64,000 bases of DNA from Tenacibaculum pelagium. GTDB taxonomy: Bacteria; Bacteroidota; Bacteroidia; Flavobacteriales; Flavobacteriaceae. Below are positions 17,360-26,402 of the stretch, in pieces. The notes beneath the pieces were generated by a model. It made no database searches, was not told the DNA's origin, and saw only the letters and a list, made by a program, of their open reading frames with translations. The stretch is from assembly GCF_014062345.1 (NCBI RefSeq), contig NZ_JACGLS010000001.1, positions 682,001 to 746,000 on the forward strand, read 5' to 3'. The stretch's first letter is position 1. Every line of letters begins with the position of its first letter. A program made the translations under genes and the position numbers.

Positions 17360-18790
17360 ATGTCATCAAAAAATATACAAGGAAGTTTTAACAATACAAC
17401 TGAAGAATTTGTGTCTCCAGAATATATTCGTAATCGCTTTTCTAAGATTATGTCTAACATGTACAAGGAAGAAGTACCTCTTTACGGTGAACTACTTGAC
17501 TTGGTACATGACATTAATAAAGATGTTCTTTCAGAATCTAAAGAGCTTAAAGAACATTTAGATCGTACTGGAGAAAAAACTCGTTTAAATATGGAACGAC
17601 ATGGAGCAATTCGCTTAGGTAAACCATATGAGTTATTTACAATGAGACGTCTATTTAAAGTTATGGGAATGTACTCAGTTGGATACTATGATTTAGCAAC
17701 AGCTGGTGTTCCAGTGCATGCAACAGCATTTAGAGCTATTGAGAGCACCGCTCTTAACCAAGCTCCATTTAGAGTTTTCACATCTCTATTACGTGTTGAT
17801 TTAATCGACAATGAACAACTTCGTAACAATGTTGAAACTATTTTAGAAAACCGTCAAATATTTACAGAAAAGGCGCTACAATTAATTGATCAATCTGAAA
17901 AAGAAGGTGGTTTAACTAAAGAAGATGCTGAAACTTTTGTTCAAGAAGCATTAGAAACTTTTCGTTGGCATGATACTGCTACGGTAGATTACGAAATGTA
18001 TGAAGCCTTATTAAATCAACATAGATTAATTGCCGATGTAGTTGCGTTTAAAGGACCTCATATCAATCACCTAACTCCTAGAACTTTAGACATTGACAAA
18101 GTGCAAATAAGCATGGAAGCTCGTAATATTCCACCAAAAGACAATATTGAAGGGCCACCAGCAAGAAAATGCCCAATTTTATTACGTCAAACAAGTTTTA
18201 AAGCATTAACTGAAAAGGTTACCTTTAAAAACAATGTTCAAAATGAAGAAATGGGAGAACACAAAGCTCGTTTTGGTGAAATTGAACAACGTGGTGCTGC
18301 CTTAACTCAAAAAGGACTTGATTTATATCATGAATTGCTAAATAAAACTCGTAAAGCTATTGGCGGATCACCAACCGCAGAAAACGCAGCTGAATACAAC
18401 CAATTATTAGCAGAAAACTTTAAAGTGTTTCCTGATAACTATAGCGAGTTACAATCGGAAGAATTGGCGTATTTCCATTACTTCACTACCGATAAAGCGA
18501 AAAAAATTGCTAAAGATAAAAAGTATACTAAAGTAGATATAAACCAATTATTAGAAAATGATTATTTAACAATAGAACCAATGGTTTATGAGGACTTTTT
18601 ACCTGTAAGTGCTGCAGGAATTTTTGCTTCAAACTTAGGTACAGATGATGCAAAACGTGAATATCAGGGTACATCAAATCAAGAGTTATTTGAAAATGAT
18701 TTAGGTGAACCTGTATATAAATTGACCAAATGGTATGAAGATATGCAGGATGAAAGCATCGTAAAATGTTTAGCCGAAATAAATGCTTAA
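17360..18790 (+). CDS. hglS: 2-oxoadipate dioxygenase/decarboxylase-like (DUF1338, HglS/YdcJ family)
   Basis: 476 residues. HglS converts 2-oxoadipate to D-2-hydroxyglutarate and CO2 in the D-lysine branch of lysine catabolism. Residues equivalent to its iron ligands are visible with matching spacing: His81 (ERHGAIRLG, with Arg85), His237 (GPHINHLTPR) and Glu307 (RFGEIEQRG). The HglS counterparts, from knowledge of the Pseudomonas enzyme, are H70, R74, H226 and E294. A terminator follows, then an Lrp-type regulator and, two genes on, a flavoprotein resembling D-2-hydroxyglutarate dehydrogenase, the next step. The functional assignment is inferred from residues plus context. Confidence 0.85.
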   Translation: MSSKNIQGSFNNTTEEFVSPEYIRNRFSKIMSNMYKEEVPLYGELLDLVHDINKDVLSESKELKEHLDRTGEKTRLNMERHGAIRLGKPYELFTMRRLFKVMGMYSVGYYDLATAGVPVHATAFRAIESTALNQAPFRVFTSLLRVDLIDNEQLRNNVETILENRQIFTEKALQLIDQSEKEGGLTKEDAETFVQEALETFRWHDTATVDYEMYEALLNQHRLIADVVAFKGPHINHLTPRTLDIDKVQISMEARNIPPKDNIEGPPARKCPILLRQTSFKALTEKVTFKNNVQNEEMGEHKARFGEIEQRGAALTQKGLDLYHELLNKTRKAIGGSPTAENAAEYNQLLAENFKVFPDNYSELQSEELAYFHYFTTDKAKKIAKDKKYTKVDINQLLENDYLTIEPMVYEDFLPVSAAGIFASNLGTDDAKREYQGTSNQELFENDLGEPVYKLTKWYEDMQDESIVKCLAEINA

Positions 18791-18816
18791 TTATATAATA
18801 TCTAAATTTTAAAACT

Positions 18817-18854
18817 GTGTAGTCGTATATTTACATTTTCGGCTACACTTTTTT
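18817..18854 (+). terminator. Intrinsic terminator after hglS-like gene
   Basis: Stem gtgtagtcg/cggctacac (one G-U pair on the plus-strand RNA), 14-base loop, then T6. It separates the hglS-like gene from the lrp-led operon. Confidence 0.82.
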
Positions 18855-18920
18855 GCATTAAAGAGATTCTATATCTTCTAGCTTACATTGAGTGTATTCT
18901 AGCAACACAAAATTATTATT

Positions 18921-19379
18921 TTGAAAGATCAATTTGATTATATAGACCAACAAATACTTCTCAAGCTTCGAAAAGATGCTCGTAAAGCTTATTCGCAAAT
19001 AGCAGAGGAGCTAAAAGTATCAAACTCTTTAATTCACCAACGTATTAAAAAGTTAAACACTGAAGGCGTTATTCAAAATGCTGAATTCATTTTAGACGAA
19101 AAGAAATTAGGCTATAAAACCAAATCCTATACAGGAATTCGTTTGCGTGAAGCCCGTTTTGCAAAAGATGTTATAAAAGAATTAGAAAAAATTGATGAAA
19201 TTGTAGAGTGCAATTTTGTTTCTGGTAACTATGCAATATTCATTTTAATATATGCAAGAGATAACGAACATCTTCGAAAGATACTCTACGATAAAGTTCA
19301 TTTGATAAATGGAGTAGCCGGAACAGATACTTTTATTTGTTTTGATACAGGTTTTAAACGTAACGTTCCTATAGGTTAA
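18921..19379 (+). CDS. Lrp/AsnC-family transcriptional regulator
   Basis: 152 residues from a TTG start (LKDQFDYIDQQILLKL). It has an N-terminal winged helix-turn-helix (~5-60, with SQIAEELKVSNSLIHQRIKKL) and a C-terminal RAM ligand-binding domain (~65-145). Lrp-type proteins sense amino acids. It is the first gene of a tight operon (5- and 10-base gaps) with the Dph6-like ligase and the FAD/Fe-S dehydrogenase, and lies directly after the hglS-like gene. A lysine- or oxoadipate-responsive local regulator is the natural inference. Confidence 0.88.
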   Translation: MKDQFDYIDQQILLKLRKDARKAYSQIAEELKVSNSLIHQRIKKLNTEGVIQNAEFILDEKKLGYKTKSYTGIRLREARFAKDVIKELEKIDEIVECNFVSGNYAIFILIYARDNEHLRKILYDKVHLINGVAGTDTFICFDTGFKRNVPIG

Positions 19380-19384
19380 TAATT

Positions 19385-20038
19385 ATGAGTACAACGGCAG
19401 CAGTTTTATGGACTGGAGGAAAAGATTGCGCTTTGGCTCTTTTCAAAGCTCAAAAAAAAGGATATAACATCACACATCTAGTAACGTTTACTCCTGAAAA
19501 CCCAGATTTTAAAGCACATAACTTATCGTTAATTCAGCAACAAGTAGCAGCTATTGGGTTACCTCATTTACTGTTAACAGTAAAAGCTCCTATGCAAGAG
19601 AGTTATGAAAACAACATAGCTACCTTAAAAAAGCAATATAAAATTGATACTTTAATTACTGGTGATATTGATGAAGTTCAAAACCATGATAATTGGATTG
19701 AAAAATGTTGTCAAAAATCGGAAATGTTGGTTTATAATCCGCTCTGGAAAAAAGATAGAAACGAATTGCTTCATCAATTAATAAATGAAAATTTCAAGAT
19801 TATCTTTTCACTAGTTAAAAAACCTTTTTTTGATCAAAACTGGGTAAGAAAAGTAATAGATTCAACAATTATTGAAGAATTAAAGAAATTAAATATTGAT
19901 ATTTGTGGTGAAAATGGAGAGTACCATACGATGGTATTAAATGCTCCTTATTTTTCAAAGGAATTAAAAATAGATTCATATACCATTACTGAACATGAAC
20001 ACTATTTTTACCTTAACAAACAACTAACAACATCATAA
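19385..20038 (+). CDS. Dph6-like (diphthine--ammonia ligase family) ATP-pyrophosphatase
   Basis: 217 residues of the PP-loop/adenine nucleotide alpha hydrolase fold. Seen: the PP-loop WTGGKDCALAL near residue 10 and the C-terminal family motif CGENGEYHTMV near 178. Eukaryotic Dph6 amidates diphthine on EF-2, but bacteria have no diphthamide, so this homologue must act on something else. It sits 5 bases after the lrp gene and 10 before the dehydrogenase, which suggests a role in the same pathway; the substrate is unknown. Confidence 0.88.
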   Translation: MSTTAAVLWTGGKDCALALFKAQKKGYNITHLVTFTPENPDFKAHNLSLIQQQVAAIGLPHLLLTVKAPMQESYENNIATLKKQYKIDTLITGDIDEVQNHDNWIEKCCQKSEMLVYNPLWKKDRNELLHQLINENFKIIFSLVKKPFFDQNWVRKVIDSTIIEELKKLNIDICGENGEYHTMVLNAPYFSKELKIDSYTITEHEHYFYLNKQLTTS

Positions 20039-20048
20039 GGTGAAAACC

Positions 20049-22946
20049 ATGATACAGAAAGTACAATTACAAAGCTTAGAAAAATCGTTAACTGGCGAAT
20101 TATTCTTTGACGATTTACATAAAAACATATATGCTACCGATGCTTCGGTATATCGTAAGATTCCTTTAGCTGTTGCCTATCCAAAAAACAAAAAGGATAT
20201 TCAGCAATTAATTGAATTTGCCACAAAACATCAAACGACTTTAATTCCACGTACAGCAGGAACTTCATTGGCTGGACAATGTGTTGGAGACGGAATCGTA
20301 GTAGACGTTTCTAAACACTTTACCAATGTTTTAGCATTTGACGAACAAGCCAAAACAATTACTGTTGAACCAGGAATCATTAGAGACGATTTAAATCGTT
20401 TTTTAAAACCATTTGGTTTGTTTTTTGGTCCTAATACCTCAACATCTAACCGATGTATGATTGGAGGAATGGTTGGAAATAATTCTTCTGGTAGCACCTC
20501 TATACGATATGGTGTTACACGTGATAAAGTATTAACTATTGACGGTTTATTAAGTGATGGTTCTGAGGTTACTTTTGAAGAAATCTCTTCTCAAGAATTT
20601 AGAACAAAATCTTTACAAGATAATCTTGAAGGAAAAATATACAAGTCTATTTTCTTTGAATTAAGCTCAAAAGAAAATCAAGATGAAATAAAAAAAGAGT
20701 TCCCTAAAGAAAGTATTCATAGAAGAAATACAGGATATGCCGTAGATGAGTTCTTGATTTCTGATTTATTTGGAGGAACCGAGGAAAGAATAAACCCGGC
20801 TAAATTCTTATCAGGAAGTGAAGGTACTTTAGTTTTCTCAACAGCTATTACGATTCAATTAGACGACTTGCCTCCTACGCAAAGTATTATGGTTTGTCCG
20901 CATTTTACTAGTGTAAACGAAAGTTTAAAAGCTACTGTTACTGCCATGAACCATAAGTTATATGCTTGTGAGTTGATGGATAAAGTAATTTTAGACTGTA
21001 CTAAAAATAACCGTGAACAAGCCAAAAATCGTTTTTTCTTACAAGGAGATCCAGAAGCTGTTTTAATGTTAGAAGTTTCTTCTGAAACTATTGAAGAAGC
21101 CGAAATTTTAGCTGATAAACTTATTGAAGATTTAAAAGCAAATAACTTCGGATATCATTATCCTAAAGTATACGGACAAGACATTGCTAAAGTACATTAT
21201 TTGAGAAAAGCTGGATTAGGTTTATTAGGAAATATTGTAGGTGATATGAAAGCTGTAGCTTGTATTGAAGATACCGCTGTTGCCTTAGAAGATTTACCAG
21301 AATATATTGAAGAATTCACCCAAATAATGGATAAATACCAGCAAGATGCTGTTTATTATGCACATGCTGGTGCGGGAGAGTTACACTTACGCCCTATCTT
21401 AAATCTAAAGAAACAAGAAGATGTAGTACTCTTTAGAAAAATTACTACGGAGACTGCTGAGTTGGTAAAAAAGTATCAAGGATCTTTTAGCGGTGAACAT
21501 GGTGACGGAATTGTGCGCGCTGAGTTTATTCCATTAATGATTGGTGATAAAAATTATCAATTACTAAGACGAATTAAAAAAGCATTTGATCCTAATAATG
21601 TATTTAATAAAGGAAAGATTACAGACGCTTTCCCAATGGATCAAAGTTTACGATATGAAATTGATAGAAAAGAGCCTGAAATAGAAACCATTCAAGATTT
21701 TTCAGATAGTGAAGGTATTTTAAAACTTGCTGAAAAATGTAATGGTTCTGGTGATTGTAGAAAATCCCCAGAAGCTAGTGGTACTTTATGTCCTAGTTAT
21801 AGAGCTACAAAGAATGAGTCTGAGACCACCCGTGCAAGAGCAAATATACTACGTGAAGTTTTAACCAACAACACTGCAAAAAATAAGTTCGATTCTAAGG
21901 AACTAAAAAAGGTCTTAGACCTTTGTTTAAGTTGTAAAGCCTGTGCTACAGAATGTCCAAGTAATGTTGATATCGCTTCAATGAAAGCAGAATTCTTATA
22001 TCAATATCAAGAAACAAACGGATATTCTTTTAGAAGTAAATTATTTGCAAATAATGCAAAGTATAATAAGTTAGGAAGCAAATTCCCTACCCTAATCAAT
22101 TTCTTTACCAATACCATCATTGCTAAAAAAGTAATGGGTGTTGCTACCGAACGTACAGTTCCTAAGTTAGCAAAACAACCTTTAGAAACTTGGCTAAAAA
22201 ATTATCAAACAAAAGCTAGCAATAAGACCGTTTATCTTTTTAACGATGAGTTTACCAATTATTATGATGCTGAAATTGGAAAAGATGCTGTAATTGTATT
22301 AGAAAAGTTAGGGTATGAAGTGAAAACGTTGACTCATGAAGAAAGTGGACGCAGTTATATTTCTAAAGGGTTTTTAAAAGAAGCCAAAGAAATTGCCAAT
22401 AAAAACGTAGCTACATTTAAAACTTTAATTTCAGGTCAAACTCCTTTAGTTGGAATTGAACCTTCTGCTATCTTAACTTTTAGAGATGAATATATTCGTT
22501 TAGCAGATGATAAAAAGAGTGCTGAAAATATTTCTAAAAACACCTTTACCATAGAAGAATTCTTAGCCTCTGAACATAAAAAAGGAAATATAGACACTTC
22601 GTTATTTACATCTGAAAACAAAGAGTTAAAAATTCATGGGCACTGCCATCAAAAAGCATTGTCTAGCACCTATGCTTCTTTTTCTATTTTAAATATTCCT
22701 AATAACTATAAAGTTACCATTATGAACACAGGTTGTTGTGGTATGGCTGGTTCATTTGGATATGAAAAAGAACATTATAAAGTAAGTATGCAAGTTGGTG
22801 AAGACACCTTGTTTCCAAAAGTTAGAAACTGTTCAGAAACTACAGAAATTGTAGCTGCAGGAACAAGTTGTCGTCATCAAATTTATGACGGAACTAAGCG
22901 AATTGCTAAACACCCTATAACTATTCTAAAAGAAGCCATACGTTAA
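20049..22946 (+). CDS. FAD-linked oxidase with 4Fe-4S domain, YdiJ/D-2-hydroxyglutarate dehydrogenase-like
   Basis: 965 residues from the ATG at 20049, preceded by AAGG eight bases upstream; a GTG at 20040 is the alternative. Domains: FAD_binding_4 (~35-270, PRTAGTSLAGQ, FFGPNTSTSNRCMIGGMVGN), FAD-oxidase C-terminal domain (~275-540, ending in GEHGDGIVR), a ferredoxin-type region with Cys clusters (CNGSGDCRKSPEASGTLCPS and CLSCKACATECPSN), and a CCG domain (GHCHQKAL, NTGCCGMAGSFGYE). This is the YdiJ architecture; E. coli YdiJ oxidises D-2-hydroxyglutarate. That is the product expected from the HglS-like enzyme upstream. D-lactate or glycolate are other possible substrates. Confidence 0.88.
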   Translation: MIQKVQLQSLEKSLTGELFFDDLHKNIYATDASVYRKIPLAVAYPKNKKDIQQLIEFATKHQTTLIPRTAGTSLAGQCVGDGIVVDVSKHFTNVLAFDEQAKTITVEPGIIRDDLNRFLKPFGLFFGPNTSTSNRCMIGGMVGNNSSGSTSIRYGVTRDKVLTIDGLLSDGSEVTFEEISSQEFRTKSLQDNLEGKIYKSIFFELSSKENQDEIKKEFPKESIHRRNTGYAVDEFLISDLFGGTEERINPAKFLSGSEGTLVFSTAITIQLDDLPPTQSIMVCPHFTSVNESLKATVTAMNHKLYACELMDKVILDCTKNNREQAKNRFFLQGDPEAVLMLEVSSETIEEAEILADKLIEDLKANNFGYHYPKVYGQDIAKVHYLRKAGLGLLGNIVGDMKAVACIEDTAVALEDLPEYIEEFTQIMDKYQQDAVYYAHAGAGELHLRPILNLKKQEDVVLFRKITTETAELVKKYQGSFSGEHGDGIVRAEFIPLMIGDKNYQLLRRIKKAFDPNNVFNKGKITDAFPMDQSLRYEIDRKEPEIETIQDFSDSEGILKLAEKCNGSGDCRKSPEASGTLCPSYRATKNESETTRARANILREVLTNNTAKNKFDSKELKKVLDLCLSCKACATECPSNVDIASMKAEFLYQYQETNGYSFRSKLFANNAKYNKLGSKFPTLINFFTNTIIAKKVMGVATERTVPKLAKQPLETWLKNYQTKASNKTVYLFNDEFTNYYDAEIGKDAVIVLEKLGYEVKTLTHEESGRSYISKGFLKEAKEIANKNVATFKTLISGQTPLVGIEPSAILTFRDEYIRLADDKKSAENISKNTFTIEEFLASEHKKGNIDTSLFTSENKELKIHGHCHQKALSSTYASFSILNIPNNYKVTIMNTGCCGMAGSFGYEKEHYKVSMQVGEDTLFPKVRNCSETTEIVAAGTSCRHQIYDGTKRIAKHPITILKEAIR

Positions 22947-23019
22947 AACCATACTAAGTATTGATTTTCAAACAGTTATTTCGTATTTTTAAACATTCTT
23001 ATAATTTAAAACACGAATT

Positions 23020-23469
23020 ATGACTAGTACAAAAATAATCGTCAACAATGCTTTGTTAATCTTTGGAGGGATTGTCGCTTTCTTTTTTTTAATGAAAATT
23101 TTAGGCTTAGAAAATGTTTCTGAGCTTCGTTTTTTAAACTTTGCTTTTGTACTTTGGGGTATAAATCGAGCTATAAAAACAAATATGGATCGAAATCAAG
23201 AATCTCAATATTTTACCAATTTTTCTATAGGAGCTGCAACATCTATAGCAGCAGTAGCTCTTACTATTATAGGATTAATTATCTATGTAGATTTTATAAA
23301 TCCTGGATTTATGACTGTACTAGAAGATTCTTCTTTTTGGGGACAAAATTTAAGCTTAGGATTGGTAATTTTTGCTTTTGCTATTGAAGGAATTGCTTCT
23401 TCAGTAATTTGTTCTTTTATTTTAATGCAATATTATAAAAATTACAAACCAGCTATAACTATTGCTTAG
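23020..23469 (+). CDS. Four-helix membrane protein, function unknown
   Basis: 149 residues with four clear hydrophobic helices (~7-27, ~35-50, ~68-95, ~112-138) and short loops. No cofactor or catalytic motif is seen. A positively charged loop (NRAIKTNMDRNQ) lies between helices two and three. Its last 11 bases overlap the end of the convergent ctlX gene. Related proteins occur as flavobacterial hypotheticals; no role can be proposed. Confidence 0.7.
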   Translation: MTSTKIIVNNALLIFGGIVAFFFLMKILGLENVSELRFLNFAFVLWGINRAIKTNMDRNQESQYFTNFSIGAATSIAAVALTIIGLIIYVDFINPGFMTVLEDSSFWGQNLSLGLVIFAFAIEGIASSVICSFILMQYYKNYKPAITIA

Positions 23470-24394
23470 GTAAAAATACCTCAGCCATCATGCAACGAGC
23501 ACTTCCACCTCCACAAGTTTCTATTGTTTTAAGAGACGAGTGAATAATCGGGTTGTGCTTTTCTATTTTTTTTACTTGTTCTTGGGTTAAAGATTCATAA
23601 GCTGAAGAACTCATTACCAAGTAATGTTTATTACTAGCTCCTTTAACTTGCAACATGTTTCCTGCAAATTGAGTTACTTGCTTTTCTGAGATGGAAATCA
23701 CTTCTTTACCATCATATTTTAGGTGTTTAAGTAAGTTCTTCTTTTCCTTTTTATCATCTATAGCATTTAAACACACTATTGCAAAAGTTTCTGCAATACA
23801 CATCATTACATTCGTGTGATAAATAACTTCTCTACTTCCATCTACTGTTTGATTCGCTGTAAAAATCACAGGGGTAAATTCAAAATCTTCACAAAACTCG
23901 ATAAACAATTCCTCGTCTGCTCTTGGTGATAATGCACAGTAAGCTTTTCTATTCTGACGATCTAAAATCATACTTCCAGTACCTTCTAAAAAAACTCCTT
24001 CCTCTTCTGCCTCTGAATAATCGATTACATTCGCTATTTCAAAACCTTCTGCTTCTATAACTTCTAACAAATCCTCGCGTTTTTCTAAACGACGATTTTC
24101 AGCAAACATCGGATATATAGCTACATCTCCATTTTCATGAAAAGAAATCCAGTTATTCGGAAACAATGCATCTGGAGTATTCGGTTTTTCGGTATCATTT
24201 ACAACAATTAGGCTTACACCTTTGCTTTTTAACTCCTCAACAAAATCATCAAATTCTTGTTGTGCTTTTGCATTAACAGCAGCCGGTAATATATTAGTTA
24301 ATTCTTGCTGATAATAGTTATTTACAGCCGTTTGTTCGTTCATTCTAAAACTAGCTGGACGAACCATTAAAATAGTATTGGTAGTTTGTTGCAT
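23459..24394 (-). CDS. ctlX: Citrulline-utilisation hydrolase CtlX (arginine-deiminase superfamily)
   Basis: 311 residues. It belongs to the guanidino-group modifying enzymes: acidic pocket FPNNWISFHENG and FLEGTGSMILD, catalytic histidine in YHTNVMMCIAE, nucleophilic cysteine near the C-terminus in CGGGSARCMMAEVF. CtlX hydrolyses citrulline (ureidase activity in Francisella). With the arginase at 27.1 kb the region can break down arginine-type amino acids. It is convergent with the four-helix protein gene with an 11-base overlap and no visible terminator between them. Confidence 0.88.
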   Translation of the reverse strand: MQQTTNTILMVRPASFRMNEQTAVNNYYQQELTNILPAAVNAKAQQEFDDFVEELKSKGVSLIVVNDTEKPNTPDALFPNNWISFHENGDVAIYPMFAENRRLEKREDLLEVIEAEGFEIANVIDYSEAEEEGVFLEGTGSMILDRQNRKAYCALSPRADEELFIEFCEDFEFTPVIFTANQTVDGSREVIYHTNVMMCIAETFAIVCLNAIDDKKEKKNLLKHLKYDGKEVISISEKQVTQFAGNMLQVKGASNKHYLVMSSSAYESLTQEQVKKIEKHNPIIHSSLKTIETCGGGSARCMMAEVFLPKQ

Positions 24395-24398
24395 ACTG

Positions 24399-24406
24399 CG
24401 AAAGTA
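24399..24406 (-). promoter_or_regulatory. -7-like box TACTTTCG next to the ctlX start
   Basis: TACTTTCG followed by CAGT and the ATG at 24394. One mismatch to TAnnTTTG. The predicted start falls at or within two bases of the ATG, so the mRNA may be leaderless. Confidence 0.4.
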
Positions 24407-24534
24407 AAAAGAATTTGTTTTGATTCTTAATTCATTTATAAATAACTTAGCTATTGTTGAATATAAATCATTAAAACGGATTTATATTTTAAAACTAGTT
24501 AACGTCAATTGTATCCAACCACTCAACACAAACA

Positions 24535-25293
24535 ATGAATATTTATTTAGATAACAATATAGTAATTGACATCGAGGATGGAAATTACTCACTTGAAGAA
24601 CTTGTTTCTAAAATTGGAATTCAACAATCTAAAATATTTTATTCATCTGTACATATTACTGAAGCCAATGAAATGAATGGACAAGATAAAACTCAAAAAA
24701 TTGAAAGAAGGTGTCGAACAATCTCAAACATAACTTCTAACAATTACATAAATATTGACCCAAATACTCACTTAATACAAAAGCAAATTGTAAAGCCGGA
24801 ACAAATACTTAAAAGACAAAAATATTGGACTAACAATTCAACTTCGGGAGCTCTTCAAAAAACGGAATTAAGTGCGGTTTCTCAAGAGCAAAAAGTCGCT
24901 TTCAGAGAATCGCTCGGAATTAGCCCAAAAGAAATAAACAATTACTCAGTTAAAGAAGTTATTGAGCAGTTCGAAATTAAAAAAGATAAATTTGGGAATA
25001 TGAGTTTACCTGAACTTATCGAAACTGCTACAAGAATTAAATTGGGAAAGTCAGCTACCATATTAACAAAAATTGTTGCCACCTTTGAACTATTGGATTT
25101 AATAGGATTCTGGAAAGATATTTATACAACGAAATCAGATTTTGCTAGAGCACAAGATTCACAACATTGTGTTTCAGCTTCCGTATGTGATTACTTCATA
25201 TCAAATGACAAAAAAACACGAAGTAAATCGAGATTAGTGTATGATATATTTAAGATTAACACTAAGGTTCTTGATTCCAATGGAAACGAATAG
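24535..25293 (+). CDS. Orphan PIN-like domain protein (putative RNase)
   Basis: 252 residues. The order of acidic motifs fits a PIN-like nuclease. It opens with MNIYLDNNIVIDIEDG (first Asp pair), then SVHITEANEM (conserved Glu near 44), then a long helical middle (~60-190). It ends with ARAQDSQHCVSASVCDYFIS followed by NDKKTR, the usual D...D.(F)ISND pattern of the last PIN strand. No antitoxin-like small gene adjoins. Codon use includes AGG, CGA, TCG and CTC, rare in neighbours. It sits as a single-gene insert between ctlX and the moeB-like gene. It could be a defence or toxin-type nuclease; no substrate can be stated. Confidence 0.65.
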   Translation: MNIYLDNNIVIDIEDGNYSLEELVSKIGIQQSKIFYSSVHITEANEMNGQDKTQKIERRCRTISNITSNNYINIDPNTHLIQKQIVKPEQILKRQKYWTNNSTSGALQKTELSAVSQEQKVAFRESLGISPKEINNYSVKEVIEQFEIKKDKFGNMSLPELIETATRIKLGKSATILTKIVATFELLDLIGFWKDIYTTKSDFARAQDSQHCVSASVCDYFISNDKKTRSKSRLVYDIFKINTKVLDSNGNE

Positions 25294-25317
25294 TAATAGC
25301 TACAACAGTCCCAAACC

Positions 25318-26370
25318 TTACAAGATTCCTCCTTTCAAGTTAATAAAGTTTGTATCATTAAATTGTTCTTTTAAAAAATCAATAGCTTTTGCACTTCGCA
25401 TTCCTGACTTACAATACACAATAATATCTTTTGCTATATCTACCTCTTTAAAACGCTGAGATAGTTCTCCTAATGGTATATGTTGTCCTCCAATATGATA
25501 TCGTTCTCGCTCCAAATCCTCTCGTACATCTAATAAGTTATAGGCTTCTTTATTTTTGTTTAATTCAGTTAAAGTAATTTCATTTTCAATTAATCTAATT
25601 CCACAAAAAACATCGTAATTTTCTTCTAGTTCTTTTATATCAGCTTTATCTGTTCGTTTAAATTTTAAAACCATTTGTTGCATGGTTAATAAATTATAAG
25701 TCAACATTTTTCCTGATAAAACTTCACCTAATCCACAAATAATTTTAATTACCTCATTTGCCTGTAAACAACCTATAACACCTGGTAAAACTCCTATAAC
25801 ACCTATCTGAGAACAATTAGGTACTTCGTTCGCTTTTGGAGGAGTTGGATATAAACAACGATAGGTAGGTCCATCGTTATAATTAAACACACTTACCTGG
25901 CCTTCAAACTTAAAAATTGCTCCATACACCAATGTTTTATTCGTTAACACTGCTGTATCATTTACCAAATAACGAGTAGAAAAATTATCACTACCATCTA
26001 CTATAATATCATATTTACTAAATAGTTCAATAGCATTTTCTTTCGTTAATTTTTCATGATATGTATTAAACTGTATAAAAGGATTTAATGCAGCTAATCT
26101 CTTTGATACTGCTAAAACTTTTGGAGTGTCAATATCATTTTGAGTGTATAATATTTGACGCTGTAAATTACTTTGGCTCACTACATCATCATCGATCAAA
26201 CCAATCGTACCTACTCCTGCTGCCGTAAGATATTGTAAAACGGGACAACCTAATCCACCAGCGCCAATCACTAAAACCTTGGCTTGCTTTAATTTTAACT
26301 GCCCCTCTACTCCTACTTCATTTAAAATTAAATGACGGTCGTATTGTTTTTGTTCTTCTTTGGTTAGCAT
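25318..26370 (-). CDS. ThiF/MoeB-family adenylyltransferase with C-terminal rhodanese domain
   Basis: 350 residues. An E1-like domain (~1-245) has the nucleotide loop GAGGLGCPVLQYLTAAG, the Asp-Asn-Arg pattern DGSDNFSTRYLVND and VPNCSQIGVIGVLPG. A rhodanese domain (~255-350) has the active loop YCKSGMRS with its cysteine. These proteins adenylate and sulphurate small ubiquitin-like carriers (ThiS/MoaD). The first Cys of the classical zinc CxxC is absent (TYRC). The C-terminus stops right after NLKGGIL, shorter than the usual ending, and lies next to the PIN-like gene. It is 32 bases downstream of the ThiE-like gene and probably cotranscribed with it. Confidence 0.85.
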   Translation of the reverse strand: MLTKEEQKQYDRHLILNEVGVEGQLKLKQAKVLVIGAGGLGCPVLQYLTAAGVGTIGLIDDDVVSQSNLQRQILYTQNDIDTPKVLAVSKRLAALNPFIQFNTYHEKLTKENAIELFSKYDIIVDGSDNFSTRYLVNDTAVLTNKTLVYGAIFKFEGQVSVFNYNDGPTYRCLYPTPPKANEVPNCSQIGVIGVLPGVIGCLQANEVIKIICGLGEVLSGKMLTYNLLTMQQMVLKFKRTDKADIKELEENYDVFCGIRLIENEITLTELNKNKEAYNLLDVREDLERERYHIGGQHIPLGELSQRFKEVDIAKDIIVYCKSGMRSAKAIDFLKEQFNDTNFINLKGGIL

Positions 26371-26402
26371 TTACGATGTGTATAAATATTTAAAATAATA
26401 GA

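Noticed and set aside
20040..20048. GTG start of the YdiJ-like gene
   Set aside because: The ATG three codons later has AAGG at proper distance; the GTG begins one base after the previous stop codon and would place the AAGG inside the start region.
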